From Malania oleifera (taxonomy: Eukaryota; Streptophyta; Magnoliopsida; Santalales; Ximeniaceae), in the NCBI RefSeq assembly GCF_029873635.1, contig NC_080423.1:92177191-92241190 (forward strand): a stretch of 64,000 nt of DNA. The letters are read 5' to 3'. Position 1 is the first letter of the stretch; each line of letters starts with the position of its first letter. Below the pieces are notes generated by a model, which was not told the DNA's origin, made no database searches, and worked only from the letters and a program-made list of their open reading frames with translations. Below, one piece after another: positions 31,896 to 45,300 of the stretch. The position numbers and the translations under genes are program-made.

Positions 31896-31908
31896 AGGGA
31901 AAGGAGAA
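31896..31908 (+). promoter_or_regulatory. Polypurine tract
   Basis: AGGGAAAGGAGAA lies directly before the TG of the 3' LTR. It is the site of plus-strand DNA priming in LTR elements. Confidence 0.85.
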
Positions 31909-32104
31909 TGTAGTAACCAGAACCAAGAAAATAAAAGAAATAAATAAAAGAAAAGAGAAAGGGAAAGAAAAGAGGGAAATTGGTTTGGCACAAGACCAAA
32001 CCGTCGACGGTTTCAGGGAGTCTCAGAAAAACCATCGACGATTATAACTACAGAGAGCAATTTAAGTTCCAAACTGTCGACGATTTTCCTACGGAATTTT
32101 TCAT

Positions 32105-32168
<64 letters not shown>

Positions 32169-33774
32169 AGCCTCCCTGATCACTTACGAGTGCTCCTCGA
32201 TCCTCTCTCCCTTCTCCCAACACGTGGGCCGTTGATCTTCGGCAAATTCGAGCGGCTAGGTTTCATGGGTTCAAAGGTTTTAGGCAGTTTCTTCAGGAAC
32301 GGGTAAGGGGATTAGATTATGTCAATTATTTTTTAAAAATGAACTGATTAAATTGCAATATATGCTTACAAAAATGGTATATATGATTTTCTAAATGAAT
32401 CGGGTATATGAAAATGGTTGTTTTGACTTTCATACGTTTTTGGGGGAAACTAAAGTGAATGGGTTGAACATCTCCTATTTTTAGGCAAGTATATAGTTTA
32501 AGTTAAATTAAACCCTGGAGATGCTCGTACCTCTATTTTCAGAAACTATATGTTTCCCAGACAGTTATGTATATTTATGAGTTATCAGATGAAAATTGTG
32601 TGGCATGAGAACGGTTTAAAATGGCATAAATGAACAGAATGTTTATACAGTTATGATACAATATGATATGACGGCTATATGCCGAGATGTGATATGACGT
32701 CTATAAGTCAAGATTTTGATATGATGGCTAGATGTCGAGTTTTGATATGCCGGTTTTATACCAAGACAATATATGACAGATATTTTATAGAATTATGAAC
32801 AACTTATGTTTTATACAGTTTTATGAAAATGAATTCATGACTACAGTTTTATTGTGTAAATTGTCATATATGATTTAAGAACCCTGAGTATATCAAATAT
32901 TATATTATGAGCACGGTACCGTAACTATGTGTTGGCAGTGAGTGCAATCACATGGGGATGGAAGTGTGATGCGGGATAGTCAATTTGTGGCCTAGGTACA
33001 GTACTACTCCCGATGTAGTTCCGGGGGACCCCTCCTAATGCAGTTCTGGGTGACCCATCTGATGTAGTTTCGAGTATAGGATAGGCACAATTGTACTTAC
33101 TACCTTTTTCTTACTTAGCTATGGTTGACCAGCTATATGCTAAGTCCAGCCTTCGAATTGCACAACCCGTCATGGGGGCAAGCATGTCGATGTGAAAGCA
33201 TGACGATGCTTCTTCAACAGTACATGGTGTTTTCTTTTATGCATATATGGGCAAATTTACTATAAATGGGCTATATTGAGTCAACAATATATTATTCAAA
33301 AATTAGGTATTTTCAAATATACACTCGAGTACAGTTTTAAAATACCATTTCAGACACAGTTAAATAATGAAAGAATTATAATTACGCGGAAACTCATGCT
33401 AGCCACACACTGACGATAATTTAATCTACATTACTGAAAAGTGTCTCACCCCATTATCCATTTCATTTTTCAAGTTCTACAAGGAATCGTGCCTAACTTA
33501 CTATGGAGTTGGAATTATACTTTTGGGAGTGGTAGACAGAGCTGGTGAGTCACTAACTATTATGTTTTGTTAATTTTGGGTTGTATTATATTGATAGGTA
33601 GTTTTTATATGAGTTTGAGGATAGTTAAAACTCTGATAATGTGATTGAGGTGTATTTCTTCCACTGTATGGTTTTATTTTCAGTAATGATAGGTGCACCC
33701 AAGATTCCCTGTTTAGGGCGGGTTGCAGTAATTATGGTATCTCTGGGCCCACTTCCGAGTTTGGGGGCGTTACA
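31909..33774 (+). mobile_element. 3' LTR of the Tekay/Del-like element
   Basis: It starts TGTAGTAACCAGAACC and ends GGGGGCGTTACA. The copy is shorter than the 5' LTR: the CT tract is shorter and about 45 bp near the end are missing. It carries a reduced GTCGACGG cluster (31,998-32,085) and the shared block (33,432-33,452). The following bases are ATTAT. A matching target duplication cannot be tested because the 5' end of the element is fused to another LTR. Confidence 0.92.
32107..32164 (+). repeat. (CT)n microsatellite in the 3' LTR
   Basis: About 29 CT units, the counterpart of the tract at 23,011-23,092. Confidence 0.95.
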
Positions 33775-36239
33775 ATTATACTCTATTTTGATTCACACTT
33801 AGTATTGAAATCATAGTCGTTAATTTCAATTCATAAGGATATATCACAACATGTGGGTTCAAGAGGGTGTGGAAAATATGAAACTATAATAAGATTTCAA
33901 TATTGAACGATCAAAACTACTACACATCTATTATATGTCTTATTATCATTCATTCGTCTTGCCACACTCCACAAGCACTCTTGATTGGGAAGTAAAAATT
34001 CTCTTGTTTTGATGGAGTTTATATAGAAGGTTGTTAGTACAACATCCCCAAGAGAGACACCATAATTAGATTGCTCACCAATCTTTTTATAAAAAGAAAA
34101 AAAAAAATCTTTGATTTATAATATCCTTTAGCAAAATGATGTCATTTTTCTTAAAGCAAAATTATTTCATCTTTTTATTTTTTAAAAAATTTTATTCAAA
34201 ATTGAATATGTGTACTTAAAATAGAAGCGTAACAATTCCACTTTGACTCCTTAAAAACAAGGTCAAAATGATTTTCTTTAATCAAAATTACATTATTTTC
34301 TTTCTTTCTTTCTTTCTTTTTGGTTCATTTTTTTTTTTCAAAGAGCTCATTAGGTATTCCTTCCCAAAAATTTTAAAGATTGAAAACTAAGACCAAAAAG
34401 CTAAAAAAAAAAAATAAATGGAGAAGAATTTTCGGAAAAAGTTTCATTTGATTTGAAAATATTTGGTTTTCATCAAATATGTGTCGACTTTTGGCAAAGT
34501 GACAGTATGTCTTGAAAATACGATATGATTAATTCGTGCAATAAATTCTACAAAATCTCAAGGCAATTTTGTTATTAAATTCCTCAAAGCAACTACCATC
34601 ATAAAAACTAAGAAAATGCCTGTCATATGAAACGAGCAAAGTAAAGTACCACTTGTAAATGGATCATTTGGTTTTCAACCTTTTTAAAATTTGTAATCAC
34701 CCAGTTAAATTAAATAATACCCCTTAACTAGTTAAGACAATAAGAAGTAAGATCACACGTGATGTATTTTGAGTGGATGATATAATTTATTTATTTATTT
34801 TCGAGTAACTTGAATGTTTTAAACACCAAATTATTCAACTACAATAATATGATGGTCCTATCTATTCCTCTATTTTTTTTTAAATATATTTTTTCAATTA
34901 CTTCGATTGCAAGGCAACGTAGAAATGGTAAATTTTGGGAACACATGGAAAAGGGTGGTGTGTATGATTAAGTATAAAAGATCACTTCACCCATTCAATA
35001 ATGACCACTTGACATTCTAGATGGAACATAACTAAAGTTAAAGTGTTTTAATCATGGGGATAAAATGAAATGCTAAACCTGCTATACATGCCCACATGAA
35101 TATGCATAAATCTTAGAATTAAAAAATCTTCGAGGCAAAAGTACATGAGAATTTATAAAATCAAGTTAATTGTAAAAAATGAGTTGACTAGGTGAAACAT
35201 ATATCTCAAAGTTGATGTGGGTGTCTAATCATTTACAAAATCTTCTAAACTCAAATTTCAAAGGTAGGTGGTATGGGAAAATGATGATCTAAAATTTCTT
35301 CAAGATTTGTGTTGAAATTGTTTATTCATTCTAACTTTGGAGTCCGCAGGCAAGAGAATGAAGAAAAAGGCCATCACCGAACTAAAGTATTGCCGTTATA
35401 TTTCAAACCTGTCAACGTGAATCAATTAAGAGCAACTAACGCGTAATGATTTTATTCAGGCTGCCTATATATGATCTCTAATGCTCTTTGATTCTCCCCA
35501 AAATATGCTATCTACCATACATGGAACATAATATTGTTGAAATTGGGATTTGATACTATTCATTGAATTGATAAATATCTTGAATTAACAACAAATGCAG
35601 ATCCTACTATGAAAGCATATGTCTCAAAGTCAATGTCATGTGTCACCGATATGGTATGGGATTCTCAGTGCTCAAAAGGAATCATCCTCACTAAAAATTC
35701 TCCCCTCCCAATGTGTCGAGGAGTCACATCCCCCAAGACCCTAACACCGTCCATAGGCTTGGCATGCCATTCTCACTTGTGTTCGGAAGTTTAAAATTAA
35801 AATTTTGAAGTTACACAATTTTATTTAATCTGCGCAAAATTAAATCCTCAAAACATGATATCCATCATTTTTGAGAGTTTAAGGAACGCCATGTTCCAAC
35901 ATTTTTCAAAGTACACTCGCTGCTTTTAAGTACTAATTTAGTCGTATTATCCATTAGCTTTTATAGCAATTTCAATTAACTTCATTTCACTTAATTTCCC
36001 AAGCACTGATCTGTTTCCCATTTCAATTACTGTCACAAATTTTTGAAGAATCAACGACATAAGATCCCTCATGCCATTCTTTAATTCAAAGCAAATGTTT
36101 AAAATGTTTCCTCAAACACAAAACATTGATATAAGCATATGTAAGTGAACCCTTAAAATTTTACTTACAAAATTCTATACCTAAAATCCAAGGCCCAAAC
36201 GCCCATATTGCGCTGGAAGTTTGAATTTTTTTTAGATTT
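33775..36239. other. AT-rich spacer without a supported gene
   Basis: No transposon protein, exon chain or RNA gene could be supported here. A short CTTT repeat lies near 34,300-34,320, together with several A/T runs. Confidence 0.6.
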
Positions 36240-36564
36240 GCAAGAATTTAAATAAATAAATTTTTAAGTAATTTACTTTAACCCAAATCCATATTCAAAA
36301 CTTAAATTCATTCTATCACGTGAAACTCCATGAGCGTATATATTGCACTATGGTAATCATTTCCTTTTCGGATACTGTGTACTCTATCAGTGTCTCAATT
36401 TCCAAGAATTTAAATAAATAAATTTTTAAGTAATTTAATTTAACCCAAATCCATATTCAAAACAAAAATTCATTCTATCAAGCATAACTCCACGAGCATA
36501 TATATTGCACTATGGTAATCATTTCCTTTTCTGGTACTGCGTACTTCTATCAGTGTCTCAATTT
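36240..36564. repeat. Tandem duplication, unit about 163 bp
   Basis: Two copies (about 36,240-36,402 and 36,403-36,564) share AATTTAAATAAATAAATTTT and the line ATATATTGCACTATGGTAAT. They differ by a limited number of substitutions and indels. Confidence 0.9.
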
Positions 36565-37487
36565 GCATAATATACAGTATCAAAAGTCAAATGAGCTAGA
36601 GGAACCATCCAAAGTAAAAAGATAATTCATGATCAATTGGAAGTGAAGAACACTAACCAAAGATTGAACAAAACCCAACCCTAACCCACCGCAACCAAAC
36701 CCCAACCCCCCTCACCTCCTAGTTCATCAAAGATCCGAACCCCCCAAGTTCATAAAAGAGCCAAAACGATTAGTGCAACAGCTGGAAAATACTATCCGAC
36801 AGGCATAAACTCAAAATGTAATATTATGGCTGCACAAGATGGCCTCATATGCAAATCAACAATCCTGCCCCTGCCACTCCCCCTCCCCCTCCCCCTCCCC
36901 CATCCAAAGCACACCGGATTCACAGAAAGGGCAGAAAGTGTGGAGAACAGTTAGAAACGGGAGAAGGGAAACATCCCCTGCATTATGCATTCACTCTCCC
37001 TCGAGGGCTTCTTCCTCATGCATGGTTCCAATGCATGCTCCTTGGTTGAAGCCCTTTGGGGTTGAGGCCGCCAGAGAGAACTCGCTGGGTTTAATAGCAA
37101 GTTCTCAAGTTTGGCTAGATCAGATGCAACATAGTGCAAGTGCCCCTGGATGTTCTCAAGACACACATATCCCATTTTAAGAAATGACATACCTCAACTT
37201 CACACAATATTATATACCTTTTTCCTTTTTTCTGTTTTTCGATCTATTTTTCTGTGTTTCCCCTATCCTGATAAAACAGGATCACCACCACCTACTTCAC
37301 TCATACCAACTCAAAAACCCCAAACAATAATTTTTTTCAAAAAAAATATATATTGAAATTACAACTATGTCGCCCGACATCCCTATCATTAGCCTTTCTT
37401 CCCTCTTTTTTACACCCACATCTCCTCCCTGTCCAGAATGATGTAACTGCTATCCAGTGTCCTCCAGATCCCTCGGGCATTGAACAT
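36565..37487. other. Low-copy stretch with a CT-rich block, function unclear
   Basis: This contains a (CCCCCT)n-like run at about 36,875-36,905 and open frames on both strands at 36,839-37,190. None resembles a family I know. Base composition is less AT-rich than its surroundings. It could be the 3' untranslated part of the exon candidate at 37,488 or an unrelated low-copy sequence. Confidence 0.35.
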
Positions 37488-37592
37488 TTATCTCCCCGCT
37501 ACCTTCATCCTGTTAACTGGTAACTGAAATTGTGCAGTCATAAAATGCTGACCGTTTGCTTCAAATCTTGGCAACCAATTTGAGTTACTCAG
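37488..37592 (-). CDS. Candidate terminal exon of an unrecognised gene
   Basis: On the minus strand a good acceptor (pyrimidine-rich, TTATTTTTCAG) precedes a 35-codon frame that begins LSNSNWLPRFEANGQHF and ends NRMKVAGR with a TAA at 37,488. The peptide has a coding-like composition unlike its AT-rich surroundings. I do not recognise the family. A second possible exon of compatible phase lies at 38,610-38,696. Without a start exon this stays a candidate. It could also be a gene relic. Confidence 0.35.
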   Translation of the reverse strand: MSNSNWLPRFEANGQHFMTAQFQLPVNRMKVAGR

Positions 37593-38609
37593 CTGAAAAA
37601 TAAGAAACCAGAACACATAAAAAGATCTGCAAAATCTTTAGAACGTACATTCTCATCGCAAGCATGACCCATACAAGACATATAAAGGCTTATGTTTCAT
37701 ATTTATGCTTTGGGATTTCCTCATAGCGCATAGTACCGGTGCCCAGGCCGATCATATAATAAAAACAAATCGCCATCATATATAGCATAACCAATAATTG
37801 TTTCAAAAGTTAAAAGAATTGTTGTTTATCAAAAGGGCGTTAGTTCACCTCGAACAAAACAAATCATTCCATTGAGTTTTTTATGGCATTTAACTATTGC
37901 ATGCATGAACTTTACAGGAGTATCGGTTTATACCATGCATAATGCTTCTACTAATGCAATTCTAGTAAATGCCAACTAGAAATTTTACTAGCATCTTTAC
38001 TGCAGATAATGGTAACCTTTTGCAATTTAAAAAATGGGAAAACAAAATGGAGGGATCACACTTGCCTGGGACATCCATGCAGCCCACAAACATTTGTCAC
38101 CCTTTCATGCAGCATAATGCTCTATGATGATATGCACGTTTATCCCAGATATAATACTAACTTAAAAAATATTCATGCCAACAAGTAGACCTACTAAAGG
38201 GCATTTCAAGAAAAGTTGGATGCATTAGGGCTTAAAAGATCACGCTTAGAAGGTTGACTACACCCACTGTTGTTCATCTTGTAAGATGAGAACAAACTCC
38301 AAGCATTGTACCATTCCTGACTAGGAGATCTTCAGGACACTGGCCTACTTCCCAATGCTTGGACAATGGGCACGGACTACAACCAGCCTAATGACCTTAT
38401 TACTTCAAATGCATGCAAAATATTACTTTTCCACCAAGATGAACCCACTCAAGTAATGAGAAAGATGGCTTAAGACGTCAGCCTAGTAACTATTTTTAAT
38501 TTGTAATGTTCTGAGTGGAAGTCGTAAAAGTATACTTAATATCACTACTTGAAATCGATACATAGTGTTGAATTGAGACAGTATTTAGGACTTGCATAGT
38601 TAAAATTAC

Positions 38610-38696
38610 CTTCTCTTTTCTGCCAATAATACGAAAAGTTGGTGGATAACGTGAGCACAGAATTTTCCTCACTTCATACGTGATTTCCAAACAATG
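38610..38696 (-). CDS. Candidate internal exon, same strand and phase
   Basis: Read on the minus strand, 29 codons (LEITYEVRKILCSRYPPTFR in the middle) end at AAG followed by GTAATT, a good donor. The length is a multiple of three, and it would join in frame to the exon at 37,488-37,592. The acceptor side is weak, with little pyrimidine run. No family is recognised. Confidence 0.25.
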
Positions 38697-41600
38697 CTAT
38701 TTCTTATCATGTTTCAGCGCATGCTGATTAAACAGTCCAGTACAATTACTTCTCCAATCTCCAAACCATAACTTTGTCCAGAAGTACTCCATCATAAGTG
38801 TATTAATTAATTAAAAATATATATAAACAGATATACCACAAAACAGTAACCTAACTAACATTTCCTAAGTTAAAACTGCACATCTTGTAACTATGACACT
38901 CAAATCACCAATATTTCATGTATTCCTAACAAGCAAGCAGAAAGCAAACCACCATGCAATTGAAATTGTTTAGGATTTTTTCTAGTGCTTCTTATTGTCC
39001 ATTAGTAATATTTAAATTCAAGTCGTACACCTTACACAGATTTTACCATATTTAACACAAGCATGCAAATTTCTAAAATCTGGCGTACACCATTTGTATA
39101 CATTTTCACATTATAGAAATTGAGAAAAAAAAAAGTGAAATAAACTTGCGCCAAATACAAATAATGATGTAAACAAGCAAAATTTAACCACCTTTTCTCC
39201 TCAATAGCCTACTTAGCTAAGGCCACCTCAAAATATATATGACCATCAAAAGTAAATAACTTAATGCCAAAAAAGGAACAAACCCAATTCTCCTGAAAAT
39301 CTTACATACGTGAAAAGGCATGGCAATATATCAAACTGCCATGCATAAAACTCCAAATGAAAGATCAACAAAGGAGTGCAAAAAAAGACGGAAATGCCAG
39401 CAGCATATATGATGGCTGCTGACATGATGAGAATAAGCATGAGAGTTTGCACTAGATTACTGGCAGATTTGGTTACTCTTCAAGAGTTAAAGAATAAATG
39501 TGATTGATAGCAAAAGCAGTCTTCTCAAGTTAACACACAGCAGTGGGAGGAGATGGAAGGTGCACTGTGTGAAAATGGAAACTCAAATTGACTCTGACAA
39601 AGCTTAAGTATGTTCTGAGCATATCAGGATTGACAGACAACCTAACAATTGAAATGAAACTAAACATCAGAGCTCGAACATATTTGTACATGACAGCCGA
39701 TGGATGTTAATTTTCTTACAAAAGAAAAGAAAAGAAAAAAAAAACTGCTCTCAAAACAGATCATAAGACTTAGAGACTCTACATAAATCAACTTCGAAAA
39801 ATTGTGAACTTTGACTTAAGAGAAACCATGAGTAGACCGGAACAATATCCATTTAAATCACAGATCCATAATTACTGCTGAAACTAATAAGACAAAGATT
39901 CCTCTACCTCCAGAAAAATTAATTTTGATAAACATACCAACACCTATAAAAATTCTGCTATTCTAAAAGCAGTGCAGATATTTTGTCACCACATGTGGAC
40001 AAAGTTTTAATATCTGTGATGCCCTCAATCATCATTTAAAATCCCCAATAATCGTTCCTGCAATGCATTGAATATGGCTGAGACTCTCGTCTGTTGCACC
40101 ATCTTCCACTCTGACATTTAGTGGTTTGGGTACTTCTTCCATCCAATAACAGCTTAGTCACAGGAAACCCCTTATAAAACCTTAATAGAACCATGACCCC
40201 ATCATGACAAAATGTCACTCTCATCATTATAAACTTCAAAATACATTAATTATGCCAAAGCCTACGAGAGTATTAATGTCACTTGCAACACAGAATGTTC
40301 CGATTCATACAGAATGTTCCGATTCATGGAACAGGAATAGGATCCCAGTCAGGCACATGCTCTAAAATGTGGAACATTAGGGATATACTTGCATAGAAAT
40401 AATGGTAAAAAATATGCAGAGGATGTCGCAAGGGTTTCTAAATATTGAAATATTTTCTTTTGTGAGATAGATTAATAATGACTAAAAATAGAACTATAAT
40501 GCAATAATTCTCCACTTACAAAAAATATGTAATGTGAACAATATTGAACTAAAACTTTGGATCATTAGATTTAGCATTCATGAATGAAAATGTATGGCAA
40601 TTCTGAATGATCGTACCAAATTACTGTTCAATATGATGTTAGAATTTCGTGGTAACTATGGAGCATATATGAAGTTACAATGAAATTTTGCAACTGCTTA
40701 AAACACAGAGATAATTGAGGGAGATACAGAGTGAGAAAGGAAGACGGAACAGAAATTAGAGACAGGAGTTACAGAACAACCAGAAAAGTGAAAAAAGAGG
40801 GGAAAAAAAACAGCAATAACAGCAACAACAACGGCAGTAAGAGAAACAGAAAGGGGATAATGGAAGAAGGAAAAAGAAGAACAAGAAAGGAGGACGAGGA
40901 GGAGGAGGAGGAAAAAGAGGAGTGACAGAGTATCATGACAGCAAGAGAGATGCAAACAATATTCAGTTCTGAATTCCAAAAGATGAAAACTGTCCAATAC
41001 AAGATACAAAGCAAAGTTCTTATGCACGCAGTATTACAACTGAAACAACTGATTACAAAGCCACCTCAAAATACTTAAAATACATAAGATAATCCTAAAT
41101 TAACTAAACTTCTAAAATAAGAAGATTTTTTCCAAAATAAAATATAAAAAAAATCCTAATTTTCTAAAGCTATAACTGCAATACAAACATCTAAAGTTCT
41201 CCATCAGTGGTCCTCCATCACTTGGGCATTGACGAATTGTTATGTGAAAATATTGTCTTCATGTAATTACATTAGCTCATATGTTGGGAGGTAGATATTT
41301 CTCTTTGCTGATTAATAAAAATGTCAGGGGCAGATAAATTTCTTTGAAAATATAATATGTTAGTTTGTATTATGCTTCATAAATACCTTTGCCTGTACAA
41401 TGTATACTTAACACAGATGCTTCCTAGACACTTCTCACTCCTCTCACTCTCTCTGAAAACCTGGAAATGGAAGATGAAAATTGTTTTCCACAACTAAACA
41501 GGTCCTTACCTTTTGTAGATGTCATATTAACAGAACTTCTGAGGTCATAAGTTAGACAAGGAATCTATTAGATTATAAGAACTTCCATGTGACAGATAAG

Positions 41601-42156
41601 AAAACTATGCAGATTTTCTTAGATAATCCACAAGTTTCCCAATAGAAAATATTCTCATTTTCTGTCCTATATCCAACAATCATTCTTAAACAAATTTCTG
41701 ATATTATTATCACCTTCAAACCTAGATTTCCTCTCCATCTTATTCATTACCACCAAATCCAAACACATACTCATTCCTACACCCTATGATGGAAATATAC
41801 ATAAGATATAGCATCTTGTCCATGTATACCTCCTTTTTTGTAACTATCCACAACAATCCTAGTAGGCTGGATATTTTAACAGTGGCTAAAAACTTTGCAT
41901 GCTCCATCTTGCAACTCTGCAAAAGAGCTCTGGTATTGGAAAAGGATGCACAATTTAATAGCAATTAGAGAAAAATTGGAGCCTTTTTTTTACTTCTACT
42001 CTAATTTATTTATTTTTGAAAGAAGACTTGGGGAATGCACAGAAGCACTTACCATAGAACTTTGCCACGGGGTGCCACAGGGAAGCAATGTGATGGAAAA
42101 ACTCTGAGGAAGCCAGATAAAACTGAGGGTCTGTATAGAAGAGGGTAATGTACATG
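38697..42156. other. Low-copy spacer downstream of the flippase gene
   Basis: No clear gene. It probably contains the flippase 3' UTR just below 42,157. On the minus strand at 40,030-40,120 a short frame (MVQQTRVSAIFNALQERLLG) looks coding-like but has no start or splice context. A reversed LTR piece lies at about 41,085-41,220. A purine-rich block lies at 40,730-40,925. Confidence 0.45.
41085..41220 (-). mobile_element. LTR fragment (TGATGGAGGACC family), reversed
   Basis: On the minus strand it starts TGATGGAGGACCACTGATGG at 41,220 and continues through TTATAGCTTTAGAAAATTAG, matching two plus-strand copies inside intron 1 of the flippase gene (49,580 and 51,442). Confidence 0.6.
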
Positions 42157-42358
42157 TCAACAGGAACCTTGACCTGATTTTGACCCCAAATAACCTGGTC
42201 GTTTTCTCAATATCTCAGCCTCTCTAGCTATCTGGATATCGTAAGGCCAGAAAATCTGATGTATAACTTTGAAAAGAAAACGAGGGAGCAATGCCAAGAT
42301 TACAATAAGCAAAATGGTGAGCCAATAAGTTGGCGACTTCGCCAGATGGTAAATTGTC
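42157..42358 (-). CDS. ALA1: ALA1 exon 7 (end of the protein)
   Basis: Residues 1228-1294: [53 protein letters not shown], and the stop TGA at 42,159-42,157. The acceptor is CCTGGCAG. This small exon lies in a third frame and is easy to miss; without it the protein would lack its last membrane segment. Confidence 0.93.
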
Positions 42359-45300
42359 CTGCCAGGTAAAGGGAGTAATTAGTACACAAATTGGGACAAA
42401 AATTTGAGGGGGAGGGGAGAGGAAGCAGAAACAAAAATGAATGAACGTATTTCTGAAAAAAGGACCAAGGCTAACCAATAATTGGGAAAGTATGGTATTG
42501 AATCCAGAACCACCATACAAGCATATGTAATGATTATTGATCCCCATACAGCAACATGAGTAATGAATACCCAACGTTGGATGTCCATCGCCAAGTGTAT
42601 ATTCACAAGGACAACAACTGCAATTGTCCACAAACTTCCCATGCTCCATATATCAATTGTGCTCTCCTTGTATGTAAATAGGGGTATGTAAAAGAGAACA
42701 AGACTCTGCCATAATGTGTCAATCATCGTGATCCAGAACAGATTCAGATTGTAACTCTCCTGTCTGTACCCAGCCTCATAGAGTTTTGGATACTGCAGTA
42801 GGGTCTTATGGCTTAGATCCTTGTCCAGAATGCCAACAACTATGGTAGGAACAGAAGTATAGATAACAGAATAAAATACACTACTCCAGTCCGTTAATGC
42901 AGAAGTAGTTGAAAAGGCTGTGCATAATATATACCTATACGCACAAAAGAAAACATATATTACTTTAAAACTAACAACTTGCTTAAATACTGCCATGTGT
43001 ACAAGTCAATAAAGACTAGGGAAACCAATCTAAACACTCTGTTTCATTCTTTGAGGCACAAAAATATCACTTCAAGTAATTTAAATAATAAAAACAAAAA
43101 AGAAAGAGCAAATGTTTCTAAAGCCTCACAAGAATTTCAAAATTCAACAGCATTTCAAGACAACATAAAAAATTCTTTAAAAAACAAAACCTCGTCAGAG
43201 TTGACATTGCAAATTTGCAATCATAAATTTTCAAATTGTTTACCAATTCCTACCTTCATTATAAGATTTGACAATTCAAAAAATGATAAGACACATTTTG
43301 CCAGTGCAACAACAGCATTCATTTATTTCATTATAGATGACAGGCTAGCTACATTCCAAAGCCTACATTTTATATCTTAGCCATAGCTTTATGTCTATCC
43401 ACTTTTTAAAACTTCCTATGGGTGCTCACTCTCACCAACACCTCACTCTAGAAAAATATCAACAGTTATGGCTAAATAAGAACCATAGTTTGATATACAA
43501 ACAACTGCTGCATATTGCAGTAAATATCAATACACTCATCGCTTAGTTAAAAGAACTCGAGCAAAATAAAAAGAACATCTCAACTTGTAGTGATAAACTA
43601 TAGTAAGCACAGCAATCATAAAGTCCTTTTATGCTGTGGATAAGATAATTAATCCCCTTTATTTCACTGCAAGAAGTGCATCCTAATGAGCACACATCTT
43701 GAAAGCATTGCAGAGTCCCCCCTTCTGTTTCAATAATAACATTGATATTTCCTGCCTTCTTTAAAAAGGCTCAACAGTCATGTACAATAAGATTGTTCTT
43801 TAGCACTAAAAAATGAGTTTTGAAATACAAAAAAATTATTATAATAATATCTATTATTATTATGATATTTTTAAATTTGGTTTCTTTCTGTATTTTCATT
43901 GTTTAATCATATTGTTTAATTGCTATTGATTCAAGGAAAAAAATGAGCATTTGTTTAACCAAAATTTTTAAAAAAATTTAGAAATATTAACCATTGCTAG
44001 TTTTTGGTTTTTCATTTTTATTTCTGGTTTCATTTCATACTTTTGGACAATGATTCAATTCAAATCAAGAGTCAACCCCAACTACCGGGGGGGCCGGGGG
44101 GGGGGGGGGTGGGAATATTCAAGTTGATCTAACCCAAAAAGAAATATTAAGTTTTAAGAATTCTATGAAATCTAAAATCCTTTCATGTGTTAAATAAAAA
44201 TGCTGGTGAGTATGTGCCCCACATAATGATTATAATCGTCCATTTTTCTTGCAAATAACACATCCATTGAGTTTTGATATATGAAATATTTGGATATATA
44301 TTATTCAAAAACAAGTAAGATAGAAGCAAATACATCACTAATCACACAATATAAGTGATTCTTTTTTATACGATGATGCCCGAGGCCCTTTGTCCACTCA
44401 ACTAATCCACCGGGATAATGGACCCACCCCTACACCTCTCTTCCACTTGAATACCAAAATACCCTAAAGTTTTAACCAGGAAAGCATAGAGTTAGCAACT
44501 GAGCAACCCTTTGAGGGCACTAACCATGCAATAAATTATCATCCAAGAATTTAAATTCCAAGTAAGAAATCACAGAGTAAAGGCAAAACTAAATGCCATG
44601 TAACATATGGTAAGAGCAAACAATTGCCAATATGCACTCATATGTAGTCATCTGTAGACAATCATTTGTCAATGCTTGTCATATAGCATCAATGATGGTA
44701 TTTCTTTCCAATTTTAAAAAACTTATGCTAGATATTAAACAAGTATTATACCGCCAAGTAACTGCCACCAACAAATAATTGTGTGTTGTGTCAACTATTT
44801 CCATGCTATTAGCTAACAACCGAATAGCTTCATCTAGGTATAGTGATGACTTAACAAGGGTATCAAAGGCACGATTGCAAATACATCTTTGGCTCAATTC
44901 TTATTGTTCATGTTTATCACCTATTTGTTAAATTACACCAAGTTGGATAATGTTTACTTTCCTAATGTATATTATTTGAACTTCAATTTAGGCCCCTTTC
45001 TGCTTCCACCAACAAATAGTTTTGTCATCTATTTCCATGCTATTAGCTAACAACCGAATAGCTTCATTTGGGCATAGTGATGACTTAACAAGGGCATCAA
45101 AGGCACGACTGCAAATACATCTTTGGCTCAATTCTTATTGTTCTTGTTTATCACCTATTTGTTAAATTACCCCAAGTTGGATAATGTTTACTTTCCTAAC
45201 ATATTACACATAATGCTTAACCCTACAACACTTTTCAATTTCTAACATTCTAAAGGCATCTAAAAGATTTTTTACACAACTTAGCCAGAAATTCCAATTC

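Noticed and set aside
36839..37190. Open frames of 79-113 codons on both strands
   Set aside because: No recognisable domain, a Pro/Ser-rich start due to a CCCCCT run, and no splice support; kept only as an unexplained stretch.
40698..41027. Frames rich in Ser, Leu or Glu, Lys on both strands
   Set aside because: They are products of a purine-rich simple stretch in spacer DNA.
42979..43380. 133-codon plus-strand frame
   Set aside because: It lies in intron 5 of ALA1, is rich in Asn, Lys and Ser as expected of AT-rich DNA, and resembles no family.
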